This document shows, piece by piece, positions 6,580 through 14,253 of a DNA stretch of 20,039 bases; the stretch's first letter is position 1, and each line of letters opens with the position of its first letter. The notes under the pieces were generated by a model. It was not told the origin of the DNA. It made no database searches and saw only the letters and a list, made by a program, of their open reading frames with translations. The DNA is from Clostridium sp. CAG:567 (GTDB taxonomy: Bacteria; Bacillota; Clostridia; TANB77; CAG-508). The position numbers and the translations under genes are program-made. Location of the stretch: assembly GCA_000437855.1 (NCBI GenBank), contig FR902172.1, positions 1 through 20,039 on the forward strand. The letters run 5' to 3'.

Positions 6580-7554
6580 TTGATTGGATATTTAAAATTA
6601 AAAAGCACAGAAAATGAATTATATGAAAGTGAATATTTGAATGAATTAGAGAATAGAAAAACTTTTATTTCAAGAATACAATATCATATATGTAAATATT
6701 ATTACAAATTTATGGCTAAGATTAAATATTGTTTAAATATTATAACTGTAAAACAAGTTTACAATGCTTATATTTTAATATTACCATTAAAAAGTATTAG
6801 CGAAAATAATAGAATGAAAAAATGTATAAACAATGTACAAAAAATAATAAAACAATATAATATTCAAACATTGGTTATTGAAGAAAAATTAAAGAAAAAT
6901 CCAGTGATTGGCCAAATGATACAAAATGAAGAAAAAAAGGTTCATATACTTGATGGAAGAGGTGTGATGCCATATCTAGTAAAAGAAATATTTGAATTTT
7001 TATTAGAAAAATATAATACAAAATTAGAAATGGAAGACTTATGTATTTGCGTAAAAGAATATAAGCCACTTTATATAGATAATATTTTGCATTTGTTACA
7101 TTATTGTAAGAACATAAATATCATAACTAAAAATATAAAACAATTTCAAACTTTGGCAGATAAAATAGAAGAAAAGGAAAATATAATAATTACTGTAACT
7201 AATAATAAAAAGAAAAGCTTAAAAAAATCAAAGTTAATTGTGAATTTTGATTTTGAAGAAGAAGAACTAAAAAAGTATACTATATTTAGAGAAGCTATTA
7301 TACTAACAATAAATGAAAACGGATTTTATGAGAGTAGTACATATTCAGGAATTCAAATTAGAAATGTAGAAATTGATACGTCGGAAGACATAAAAGAATT
7401 TTTTTCAAAATATAACTTACTAGAAGGATGTTCATTAACAACATTATATGAAAGTTTAATGAATAAAAAAGAAAATTTTGAACAGATTAAAAGCAGGATG
7501 GAAGCTGATGAAATTAGAATAATTAAGTTATATGGTAAAAACGGAATTTTGTGA
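6580..7554 (+). CDS. conserved-looking protein of unknown function, possible Rossmann-like core
   Basis: The protein has 324 residues starting at TTG 6580, with AGGTGA 5 bases upstream; a GTG at 6571 lies inside that site and is unlikely. I cannot name the family. No signal peptide or clear membrane span is visible, although residues 30-70 are rich in Tyr and Ile. The middle alternates strands and helices (AYILILPLKS near 64-73; QTLVIEE near 96-102; KVHILDGRG near 120-128). Residues about 153-230 read as strand-helix-strand units ending in IIITVTNNKKKSLKKSKLIV, like an NAD(P)-binding or shikimate-dehydrogenase-like fold without a clear GxGxxG. It may be co-transcribed with the GH18 gene by readthrough. 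Confidence 0.6.
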   Translation: MIGYLKLKSTENELYESEYLNELENRKTFISRIQYHICKYYYKFMAKIKYCLNIITVKQVYNAYILILPLKSISENNRMKKCINNVQKIIKQYNIQTLVIEEKLKKNPVIGQMIQNEEKKVHILDGRGVMPYLVKEIFEFLLEKYNTKLEMEDLCICVKEYKPLYIDNILHLLHYCKNINIITKNIKQFQTLADKIEEKENIIITVTNNKKKSLKKSKLIVNFDFEEEELKKYTIFREAIILTINENGFYESSTYSGIQIRNVEIDTSEDIKEFFSKYNLLEGCSLTTLYESLMNKKENFEQIKSRMEADEIRIIKLYGKNGIL

Positions 7555-7571
7555 AAATTATATGAATTTTC

Positions 7572-7600
7572 TTGACAAATATTTAAAAATTTAGTATATT
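7572..7600 (+). promoter_or_regulatory. strong sigma-A promoter of greA
   Basis: A perfect TTGACA at 7572-7577 and TATATT at 7595-7600 are spaced by exactly 17 bases. Transcription should begin near 7607, giving a leader of about 83 bases that contains the next feature. Confidence 0.8.
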
Positions 7601-7610
7601 AAAGAAGTTA

Positions 7611-7660
7611 AAAAAATCGCAACAAGTTATATAAATGTAGCTTGTTGCAATAATTTTTTT
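7611..7660 (+). terminator. leader terminator (putative attenuator) of greA
   Basis: GCAACAAG (7619-7626) pairs perfectly with CTTGTTGC (7641-7648) around a 14-base loop. Flanking A (7611-7616) and T (7654-7660) tracts extend the stem and give a U-run. It lies downstream of the greA promoter and upstream of the greA ribosome site, so it can act on greA's own transcript. It may also end readthrough from the upstream gene. Confidence 0.65.
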
Positions 7661-7689
7661 ACTTGCAAAAGGCAAAGGAGGTAAGACAA

Positions 7690-8166
7690 ATGGAAGAAAA
7701 AGAAGTATTACTAACACAAGAAGGATTTGACAAATTAGAACAAGAATTAGACAGCTTGAAAACAACCAAAAGAGCTGAAATAGCTGAAAGAATAAAAATT
7801 GCTTTAGGTTTTGGTGATTTATCAGAAAATTCTGAGTATGATGAAGCTAAAAATGCTCAAGCAGAAAATGAAACAAAAATCGCAGAATTAGAAAATAAAC
7901 TTAGAAATGCTAAGATAATAGATGAATCAGAAATAGATACTAAAACAGTTCAAGTTGGAAATACTGTTAAACTATTAGATATTGAATTCAATGAAGAAGT
8001 AAGCTATACTTTAGTTGGCTCTACAGAAGTTGATTTATCACAAAATAAAATATCTAATGAGTCACCAATAGGAAGTGCTATATTAGGAGCTAAGAAAAAT
8101 CAAGTAGTTGAAGTTCAAGCACCAGCTGGAGTTGTACAATACAAAGTTCTATCAATTACAAAATAA
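7690..8166 (+). CDS. greA: transcription elongation factor GreA
   Basis: GreA enters the RNA polymerase secondary channel and stimulates cleavage of backtracked RNA, restarting stalled complexes. The ATG at 7690 follows an ideal AAAGGAGGT and gives 158 residues, exactly the family length. Residues 1-75 form the antiparallel coiled coil; its tip GDLSENSEYDEAK (42-54) carries the conserved acidic residues Asp43 and Glu46 that coordinate the catalytic metal. Residues about 80-158 are the FKBP-like C-terminal domain, with SPIGSAILGAKKNQVVEV typical of the family. The gene has its own promoter and leader hairpin and is followed by a strong terminator, so it appears to be a single-gene unit. Confidence 0.97.
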   Translation: MEEKEVLLTQEGFDKLEQELDSLKTTKRAEIAERIKIALGFGDLSENSEYDEAKNAQAENETKIAELENKLRNAKIIDESEIDTKTVQVGNTVKLLDIEFNEEVSYTLVGSTEVDLSQNKISNESPIGSAILGAKKNQVVEVQAPAGVVQYKVLSITK

Positions 8167-8197
8167 TATAAAAGATAATTTAAGTTATTTTATAAGT

Positions 8198-8227
8198 AAA
8201 AAAGTGTCAGTTTACTGACACTTTTTT
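8198..8227. terminator. bidirectional terminator between greA and deoD
   Basis: A perfect 13-bp stem (AAAAAAGTGTCAG at 8198-8210 and CTGACACTTTTTT at 8215-8227) has a TTTA loop. The A and T tracts on the two sides make it a good intrinsic terminator in both directions. Confidence 0.92.
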
Positions 8228-8240
8228 ATGCTTGTAATTA

Positions 8241-8960
8241 TTAAATTAATAATGCACTTTCTAGAGCTAGTGTTATCATGTTATTCAAAGATTTTTCTCT
8301 ATCTTCAGAACTAATTTCTTGTTTTTTACAAATTGAATCAACAACTGTTAATAAACAAGAAGCTTTTTTACCTAAATATTTTGCTAAATAAAATAGTGCA
8401 AAAGATTCCATTTCTGCTCCAATAATATTTAAGTCTTTTGGAAATCTATTAATTAAACTATTTACATCTTCTAAGTAACCATCAAAGCAATCACTACACA
8501 AAACATTTCCTTTTACATAAGGAATATTATTTTTACTTGAAACATTTTCTATAATTTCGTTTAATAAACTGCTAGATTCTATTAAGTGACAATCTTTACT
8601 GTTCCATTCATAAGCAAAGTTACCTTCAGTATAGCTATTATCAACTAATATAGTATCAAAGATATTTAAATCTTCAGAATAAGCTCCACAAGAACCAATA
8701 CGAATAATATTTTCTACATCATAAAATTTATATAGTTCATAACAATAAATTCCCATACTTGCCATTCCCATACCATGAGAAAATACAGTAATTTCTTTTC
8801 CTTTATATGTTCCAGTATATGCAAGCATATTTCTAACAGTATTTACTAATCTAGCGTTTTCTAAAAAGTTCTCAGCAATATATTTTGCACGTAGTGGATC
8901 ACCAGGCATAAGAACAGTTTTAGTTATATCTTCTTTTTTCGCGTTACAATGAATTGACAT
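8241..8960 (-). CDS. deoD: purine-nucleoside phosphorylase, DeoD type
   Basis: DeoD splits purine (deoxy)nucleosides with phosphate into base and (deoxy)ribose-1-phosphate for salvage. The 239 residues match the hexameric bacterial family. Residues of the E. coli active site keep their positions: His4, Gly20 and Arg24 (LMPGDPLRAKYIAE), Arg43, Arg87 and Ser90 (RIGSCGAY), then EME at 183-185 for ribose contact. Asp208 in LLTVVDSI corresponds to the catalytic Asp204, with Val where E. coli has Ser203, and Arg221 to its partner Arg217. The start has AAGGAGG upstream. The gene has its own promoter, divergent from the Ord-like gene. No other nucleoside catabolism gene is adjacent. Confidence 0.95.
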   Translation of the reverse strand: MSIHCNAKKEDITKTVLMPGDPLRAKYIAENFLENARLVNTVRNMLAYTGTYKGKEITVFSHGMGMASMGIYCYELYKFYDVENIIRIGSCGAYSEDLNIFDTILVDNSYTEGNFAYEWNSKDCHLIESSSLLNEIIENVSSKNNIPYVKGNVLCSDCFDGYLEDVNSLINRFPKDLNIIGAEMESFALFYLAKYLGKKASCLLTVVDSICKKQEISSEDREKSLNNMITLALESALLI

Positions 8961-8990
8961 TTAAAAATCCTCCTTATTTTATATAAGAAC

Positions 8991-9020
8991 ATTATATAAG
9001 AAAATACATAAAAAAATCAA
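8991..9020 (-). promoter_or_regulatory. sigma-A promoter of deoD
   Basis: On the minus strand TTGATT (9020-9015) and a perfect TATAAT (8996-8991) are spaced by 18 bases, ending about 30 bases before the deoD start. Confidence 0.65.
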
Positions 9021-9041
9021 TTAAAATTCACAAAATAACAC

Positions 9042-9071
9042 TTGTATATTTTTTTATGTTTGGTATATAAT
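9042..9071 (+). promoter_or_regulatory. sigma-A promoter of the Ord-like dehydrogenase gene
   Basis: TTGTAT at 9042-9047 and a perfect TATAAT at 9066-9071 are spaced by 18 bases. The deoD promoter is about 20 bases away on the other strand, so one bound regulator could affect both. Confidence 0.65.
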
Positions 9072-9102
9072 CTATGTATAAAATTTCAAAGGAGGAAAAT
9101 TT

Positions 9103-10179
9103 ATGGATAGAAAAGTAAAAGTTGTACAATTTGGTACAGGAAAAATGGCAGTTTATACTATGCGTTATGTTTTTGAAAAAGGAGCAGAAATAGTTGGAGC
9201 AATTGATGTAAATCCAGCTGTTATCGGAAAAGATATAGGTGAAATCATTGGAGGAGAAAATAAAGGTGTAACAGTAACAGCTTTAGAAAATGCAGAAGAA
9301 ATGTTACAACAAGTAAAACCTGATATCGCTATAGTTACTACAATGAGCTTAATAGCAGATGTTAGAGATGCTTTAATGCTTTGTGCTAAACTAGGAATAA
9401 ATGCAATTACAACATGTGAAGAAGCTTTTTACCCAGAAAATTCAAACCCAGCAATTACTAAAGAATTAGATGAAATGGCAAAACAAACAGGATGTACAAT
9501 TACAGGAAGTGGATATCAAGATATTTATTGGGGACAATTAATCAGCTCAATTGCAGGCTCAACACATAAAATTACAAAAATAAAAGGAAGCTCAAGCTAC
9601 AATGTAGAAGACTATGGAATAGCTTTAGCTAAAGCACATGGTTCTGGACTAACAATGCAAGAATTTGAAGATCAAGTTGCTTCAGTTGATAAAATTAGTG
9701 ATGAAGAAAGACAAAAAGTTATTGAATCAGGAAAATATTTACCATCATATATGTGGAATGTAAATGGATGGTTATGTTCTAAACTAGGACTAACAGTTGA
9801 AAGACAAACACAAAAAACAGTACCACAAACATACAAAGAAGATATATATTCTTCAACATTAGGAATGACAGTAAAAGCAGGAGATGCTACAGGAATGAGT
9901 GCAATTGTTACAACAACAACTAAAGAAGGAATTACTATAGAATCAGAATGTATTGGTAAAGTATATTCAAAAGATGATTATGATAAAAATGAATGGACAA
10001 TTTATGGAGAGCCTGATACTACAATAGTAGTTGCAAGACCAGCAACAGTAGAACTAACATGTGCATCAATAGTTAATCGTATTCCGGATGTTATAAACAG
10101 TAAAGCAGGTTATGTAACAACAGATAAATTTGGAGAATTAAATTATAGAACAAAACCATTAAATGAATATGTAAAATAA
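9103..10179 (+). CDS. Ord-like NAD(P)-dependent dehydrogenase (dihydrodipicolinate reductase-like / 2,4-diaminopentanoate dehydrogenase family)
   Basis: The protein has 358 residues, with AAAGGAGG just upstream of the start. The N-terminal Rossmann domain begins KVVQFGTGKMAVYTMRYVFE, with GTGKM as the dinucleotide loop, followed by EIVGAIDVNPAVIGKDIGEI, the layout of dihydrodipicolinate reductase-like enzymes. GYQDIYWGQL, AKAHGSGLT and a C-terminal NRIPDVINSKAGYVT also resemble this family. The best characterised relative, Ord, oxidatively deaminates 2,4-diaminopentanoate in clostridial ornithine fermentation, but no ornithine aminomutase (oraS/oraE) or other pathway gene is adjacent. The substrate here is unknown. 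Coding looks strong and a single-gene unit is suggested by its own promoter and terminator. Confidence 0.8.
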   Translation: MDRKVKVVQFGTGKMAVYTMRYVFEKGAEIVGAIDVNPAVIGKDIGEIIGGENKGVTVTALENAEEMLQQVKPDIAIVTTMSLIADVRDALMLCAKLGINAITTCEEAFYPENSNPAITKELDEMAKQTGCTITGSGYQDIYWGQLISSIAGSTHKITKIKGSSSYNVEDYGIALAKAHGSGLTMQEFEDQVASVDKISDEERQKVIESGKYLPSYMWNVNGWLCSKLGLTVERQTQKTVPQTYKEDIYSSTLGMTVKAGDATGMSAIVTTTTKEGITIESECIGKVYSKDDYDKNEWTIYGEPDTTIVVARPATVELTCASIVNRIPDVINSKAGYVTTDKFGELNYRTKPLNEYVK

Positions 10180-10184
10180 TTTAG

Positions 10185-10212
10185 AAGGTGGAAAGCAAAT
10201 TTCCACCTTTTA
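10185..10212 (+). terminator. terminator after the Ord-like gene
   Basis: AAGGTGGAAA (10185-10194) pairs perfectly with TTTCCACCTT (10200-10209) around a 5-base loop, followed by a short T-rich tract. Confidence 0.85.
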
Positions 10213-10258
10213 TTTACTTATTATAAAAAATATGATAAATTATTAACAGGTGATACAA

Positions 10259-11509
10259 ATGGCAAGAAATCGTAGAAATAAAAGAGAATTTAAAAAGATT
10301 TTAGATGTAATGAGTTTTAAGACTTTTATAACACTATTAATTATTTTAATAACAATAATTGTTGTGTGCTTAATTAATATATATTATCGTAATTACAAAG
10401 ATAAGCAATTACTTGCTGAACAAAGAGAAGAGTTAGAAAAAAATATTGAGGCAATCTTTTCAGAAACAAATAAAAATATAGAAGATTCAAAAAATACAGT
10501 AAGAAATAGTGTAATAAGAATATCAGCAGTTGGAGATATTCTATGTGAAAATGATATGCTAAAAGACGCTAAAGAAGGAAATGAAACATACGATTTTAAT
10601 TCAATGTTTAAAAATGTATATAATTTGTTAGGAAATAGTGATATAACACTTGGAACTATGGAAACAAATTTTACAACAAATGCATATTCTGGATATGGAA
10701 AACGTAATAGTCCAATTGCATTTGCAGAAGCTGTTAAAAAAAGTGGAGTGAATTTAGTAAGTATTAGTACAAACCATAGTTTAGACTATGGAATAGATGG
10801 ATTACAAGAAACCAAAAGAAGTTTAGAGGGTTTGGGCTATGATGTTGTTGGTGATGACTTAGGAGAAAACAGAGTATTAATAAAAACTATAAAAAACACT
10901 AAAATAGCATTTTTATCATATACCTATGGAGTAGAAAAACAAGAAGAAAAATCAAAAGAAGAATTAGAAAGTGCAAATGTATATGATGAGAAAAAAGTAA
11001 AAGAAGATTTGGAATATGCTAATAAAAATGCAGATTATAATATAATAATTATGCACTGGGGAAATGCGTATTCAACTAAACCTAGTAAAGAACAAAAAAA
11101 TATGGCAAAATTTTTAGTAGAAAATGGAGCTGATATAATTTTAGGAAATCATGCATCAGCAGTTCAAAACATGGAAATTATGAAAAATAAAGATGGAGAT
11201 AATGCTTTAGTTGCATATTCATTAGGAAACTATATATCTGCAGAAACTATGGATGTATCTAAAATAGAATTAGTACTTAACATTGAAATTAGAACAGATG
11301 CTGAAAATAAAAAAACAGTGTTAAGCAAAGTTGAATATACTCCAATATATGTATTAGATAATGGAGAAAAAGCAGAGAACAGATATGAACTAATAGACAT
11401 GAAAGGGACAGCAAAGGCGTATGCAAATGGAAATACTAAAATTGTGAAAAAAGACACATATAATAAATTATTGGATGGACTAAAATTGTTAGAAAGAATA
11501 ATTAAATAA
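10259..11509 (+). CDS. CapA-family (PGA_cap) metallophosphatase-like protein, membrane-anchored
   Basis: The ATG at 10259, with AGGTGA 5 bases upstream, gives 416 residues. A very basic N-terminus (ARNRRNKREFKK) precedes one membrane helix (about 20-42), so the body is extracytoplasmic. Residues about 87-340 are a CapA-type calcineurin-like fold with the expected metal motifs: SAVGDILCE (Asp93), TMETNF around 133-138 where most relatives have NLE, STNHSLDYG (170-178), MHWG (265-268) and ILGNHASAVQ (294-303, usually GHHPHVLQ). The namesake PgsA/CapA is needed for poly-gamma-glutamate synthesis or export, but no capB or capC is near, so a poly-gamma-glutamate role is not supported. Such orphan proteins are common in Clostridia. 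The gene lies 24 bases before rimO. Confidence 0.88.
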   Translation: MARNRRNKREFKKILDVMSFKTFITLLIILITIIVVCLINIYYRNYKDKQLLAEQREELEKNIEAIFSETNKNIEDSKNTVRNSVIRISAVGDILCENDMLKDAKEGNETYDFNSMFKNVYNLLGNSDITLGTMETNFTTNAYSGYGKRNSPIAFAEAVKKSGVNLVSISTNHSLDYGIDGLQETKRSLEGLGYDVVGDDLGENRVLIKTIKNTKIAFLSYTYGVEKQEEKSKEELESANVYDEKKVKEDLEYANKNADYNIIIMHWGNAYSTKPSKEQKNMAKFLVENGADIILGNHASAVQNMEIMKNKDGDNALVAYSLGNYISAETMDVSKIELVLNIEIRTDAENKKTVLSKVEYTPIYVLDNGEKAENRYELIDMKGTAKAYANGNTKIVKKDTYNKLLDGLKLLERIIK

Positions 11510-11533
11510 TAAAACATATATTTAGGGGGAAAA

Positions 11534-12844
11534 ATGAAGGCAGGATTTATATCATTAGGATGCAACAAAAATTTAGTGGATACAGAAAAAACAATAGCTT
11601 TATTTAAGGAACATGGCTATGAAATAGTAAGTAAACCAGAAGAAGCGGAAATCATTATAATAAATACTTGTGGTTTTATAGAATCTGCAAAAGAAGAAGC
11701 AATAAACACTATTCTTGAAATGGCAGAATATAAAAAACAAAGTTGTAAATATTTAATAGCAATGGGATGTTTAGTAGAAAGATATAAAGAAGAATTACAA
11801 AAATTAATACCAGAAGTTGACTTATATATAAAATATAGTGAATATGGTACTTTGTGGGAACAAATTGAAAATTTAATAAAAAATGATAAAGGTGAAACTA
11901 CAACATTTGATTTTAATGAGTACACAGATAGAGTAATAACAACAGGAGAAAATTATGCTTATATAAAGATTGCAGATGGTTGTAGTAACTGTTGTACATT
12001 TTGTGCGATACCTAGAATTCGTGGAATACAAAAAAGCAGAACGATTGAAAGTATTGTACAAGAAGCACAAAAATTAGCAGATGATGGATATAAAGAAATA
12101 ATTTTAACGGCTCAAGATACAACAAGATATGGACAAGATATATATGGAACACCAAAACTTGTACAATTATTAAAAGAAATTGAAAAAATAGATAAAATAA
12201 AATGGATTAGAATCTTATATTCATATCCGGAAACAATTACAGATGAGTTAATAAAAACAGTAAAAGAAAGCTCTAAAATATGTCATTATTTTGATATTCC
12301 TATTCAACATATATCAGATAGTGTTTTAAAAAGAATGAATAGAAAAAGTAATGGAGAAAGCATAAGAAAATTAATAATAAAATTGAGAAAAGAAATACCT
12401 GATGTTATTATAAGAACAACTGTTATGGTTGGATTTCCAGGAGAAACACAAGAAGATTTCGAAGAATTATATGAGTTTTTAAAAGAAGCTAAGTTTGATA
12501 AATTAGGAGCATTTACATATTCGAAAGAAGAAGGAACTGCTGCTGAAAAGATGCCAAACCAAGTTCATCCATCAACTAAAAGAAATAGATATAATAAAGT
12601 TATGAAACTACAACAAGAAATATCAAAAAAGAACTTAGAAAATAAAATTGAAACAATTCAGAAAGTTAGAATTGAAGGAATGACAAATAACAAAAAATAT
12701 TATGTTGGAAGAAGCTATATGGATGTTCCAGAAATAGATGGATTAATCTATATAGAAAATACTAAGGCACTAAATTTAGGTGAATGGATAAATTGCAAGA
12801 TAATTGGAATAAAAGAATATGACATGATTGGAAAAATAAATTAG
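11534..12844 (+). CDS. rimO: ribosomal protein uS12 methylthiotransferase RimO
   Basis: RimO is a radical-SAM enzyme that adds a methylthio group to a conserved aspartate of ribosomal protein S12. The 436 residues match the family. The N-terminal UPF0004 domain carries three cluster-binding cysteines, Cys10 (SLGCNKNLVDTE), Cys46 (NTCGF) and Cys79 (AMGC). The radical-SAM motif CxxxCxxC is Cys150, Cys154 and Cys157 (DGCSNCCTFCAIPRIRG). A C-terminal TRAM domain covers about 370-436. GCNKNLVDTE distinguishes RimO from the tRNA enzyme MiaB. The start follows AGGGGG, and the gene is probably in an operon with the CapA-like gene. In many Firmicutes pgsA follows rimO; it does not here. Confidence 0.95.
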   Translation: MKAGFISLGCNKNLVDTEKTIALFKEHGYEIVSKPEEAEIIIINTCGFIESAKEEAINTILEMAEYKKQSCKYLIAMGCLVERYKEELQKLIPEVDLYIKYSEYGTLWEQIENLIKNDKGETTTFDFNEYTDRVITTGENYAYIKIADGCSNCCTFCAIPRIRGIQKSRTIESIVQEAQKLADDGYKEIILTAQDTTRYGQDIYGTPKLVQLLKEIEKIDKIKWIRILYSYPETITDELIKTVKESSKICHYFDIPIQHISDSVLKRMNRKSNGESIRKLIIKLRKEIPDVIIRTTVMVGFPGETQEDFEELYEFLKEAKFDKLGAFTYSKEEGTAAEKMPNQVHPSTKRNRYNKVMKLQQEISKKNLENKIETIQKVRIEGMTNNKKYYVGRSYMDVPEIDGLIYIENTKALNLGEWINCKIIGIKEYDMIGKIN

Positions 12845-12850
12845 AAGGTG

Positions 12851-12879
12851 TTGAAACAAAAAAGATTAAATGCTAGAAT
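12851..12879 (+). promoter_or_regulatory. sigma-A-like promoter for the 398-aa membrane-anchored protein
   Basis: TTGAAA at 12851-12856 and TAGAAT at 12874-12879 are spaced by 17 bases, each with five of six consensus matches. The leader begins near 12886 and holds an AAAGGAGG (12890-12897) with no ATG/GTG/TTG at normal distance, besides the true ribosome site AAAGGAG before 12943. Confidence 0.55.
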
Positions 12880-12942
12880 ATAAAATATGAAAGGAGGATT
12901 TTTATTAACTTAAGAAAAATTTAAAATAAAAGGAGTAAAAAA

Positions 12943-14139
12943 ATGGAACAAAAAACAAAAAAATCAAAATTAGGATTAATAATATTACTAATTGTATTAA
13001 TAGTAATAATTGCTGGAACATTAGGATATTACTTTATGTTTTACACAAACCCAGTAAACACATATAAAAGGCTTCTTGATGATGCAACAAAGGAAGCAAT
13101 GGTAGCATTAAAAGAAGCTAATACTGAAAAAGCTGAAATAGAAACTAAATTAAAAGCAAACATAGAGTTAAAAGACGAAACTGTAGATCAAAAAATAATA
13201 GATTTAATAAACAAAACAGACATAATATCAACTATACAATTTGACAAAGAAAACAAACAAATGACAGTAAAATTAGATGCTAATTATGACTCAAAAGATT
13301 TATTAGATATTGAGTTGTTTAATGATAGCAAAAATAAAAAAACATATTTATATGCAAAAGATCTTTTAGACGCATACTTGGAAGTTCCAATTGATAATTA
13401 TAGTGAAATAGAAGACTCATATACAGCTACAAATATGTTTATGGCAAAAGATGAAGAATCAGCAGAAAAAATCAAAACAATAATAAATAATGAATTAATC
13501 AAAGTAATTAAAGAAGAATATTGTAGCAAGCAATCAGAAGGACTAAATAACATTTATGTATTTAAAATTAATGAAGTACAATTAGCACAAGAAATAAAAT
13601 CAATTGTAACAAATTTAAAATCAAACAATGAATTTATTTCTTGCTATGAAGATGCAAATGCAGTAAAAGAATCACTTGAAAACATTATAACAGGAATAGA
13701 TGAATCAGAATGTGTAGAAAGTAATGTAATAGAGCTAAATGTATACACAACTGGATTAACTCAAAACTTTGAAAAATTAGTAATTAAAATGAATATAAAC
13801 GAAGAAAAAGTAGAAGTGACTTCAAAAAATGTTGATGATGTTTTAAACATAGACTTTAAAATTGTTGAAACAACAGAAAATAAAGAAATAACTGGTACAA
13901 TTAAAGTTTCAGGAGATAAAACTAATCAAACAGTTGAGTTCTCAGCAGAATCTGCAGAAATAGGAAAAATCTATGTAAAGGCAGATTTAAGCAATAAACA
14001 ACTTAGTGTAATGGACCAAATTGATACATCAAATGTAAAAAGTATAGAAGAATTAACAACTGCTGATATACTTCAAATACTTTCCAAATTACAAGCTTCA
14101 GGAACACTAGGCACTTTAGGACTTACAGACATATTCTAA
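12943..14139 (+). CDS. uncharacterised membrane-anchored extracytoplasmic protein
   Basis: The 398-residue protein starts with a basic stretch (EQKTKKSKLG) and one hydrophobic helix (about 9-33), followed by TNPVNTYKRLLDDATKEA. It is probably anchored in the membrane with the body outside; no lipobox cysteine is present. The rest alternates amphipathic strands and charged helices (for example MTVKLDANYD, KTYLYAKDLLDAYLEVPID, KEITGTIKVSGDKTNQTVEF), like the beta-rich folds of surface proteins whose repeated strands report unfolding energy or bind lipids. I do not recognise a named family. Cysteines at about 194, 230 and 257 are sparse. It has its own likely promoter, and the only terminator-like hairpin downstream is the one before the folT relic. 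Confidence 0.7.
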   Translation: MEQKTKKSKLGLIILLIVLIVIIAGTLGYYFMFYTNPVNTYKRLLDDATKEAMVALKEANTEKAEIETKLKANIELKDETVDQKIIDLINKTDIISTIQFDKENKQMTVKLDANYDSKDLLDIELFNDSKNKKTYLYAKDLLDAYLEVPIDNYSEIEDSYTATNMFMAKDEESAEKIKTIINNELIKVIKEEYCSKQSEGLNNIYVFKINEVQLAQEIKSIVTNLKSNNEFISCYEDANAVKESLENIITGIDESECVESNVIELNVYTTGLTQNFEKLVIKMNINEEKVEVTSKNVDDVLNIDFKIVETTENKEITGTIKVSGDKTNQTVEFSAESAEIGKIYVKADLSNKQLSVMDQIDTSNVKSIEELTTADILQILSKLQASGTLGTLGLTDIF

Positions 14140-14156
14140 AATTTATTATATAAATA

Positions 14157-14185
14157 TATACAAAAATAAGAGAATGTGCTAAAAT
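14157..14185 (+). promoter_or_regulatory. weak candidate promoter of the folT relic
   Basis: TATACA at 14157-14162 and TAAAAT at 14180-14185 are spaced by 17 bases. If real, the leader would begin near 14192 and include the hairpin at 14211-14247. In such AT-rich sequence this match may be by chance. I do not see a tetrahydrofolate riboswitch in the leader. Confidence 0.35.
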
Positions 14186-14210
14186 AATTTTATGTTAGAG
14201 TAGAAAAATT

Positions 14211-14253
14211 TCCCTTTTCTTTTTATGCAGGATAAAAAGAAAGGGGATTTTTT
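14211..14253 (+). terminator. terminator-like hairpin directly before the folT relic, covering its ribosome site
   Basis: TCCCTTTTCTTTTT (14211-14224) pairs over 14 positions with AAAAAGAAAGGGGA (14234-14247), with one G-T wobble, and is followed by seven T. The 3' arm contains the GGGGA that would serve the ATG at 14254. It can end transcription of the upstream gene and also mask the ribosome site. Confidence 0.75.

Noticed and set aside
10259..11509. Poly-gamma-glutamate capsule locus
   Set aside because: Only a CapA-like protein is present; capB, capC and capE are absent from the neighbourhood.
12850..12913. Short leader peptides (TTG-started 10 codons; ATG-started MKGGFLLT) after rimO
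   Set aside because: The first lies over the promoter, the second begins at the expected RNA 5' end without a ribosome site; there is no sign of codon-level attenuation.
14140..14253. Tetrahydrofolate riboswitch before the folT relic
   Set aside because: The leader is too short and lacks recognisable conserved aptamer segments; only the terminator hairpin is visible.
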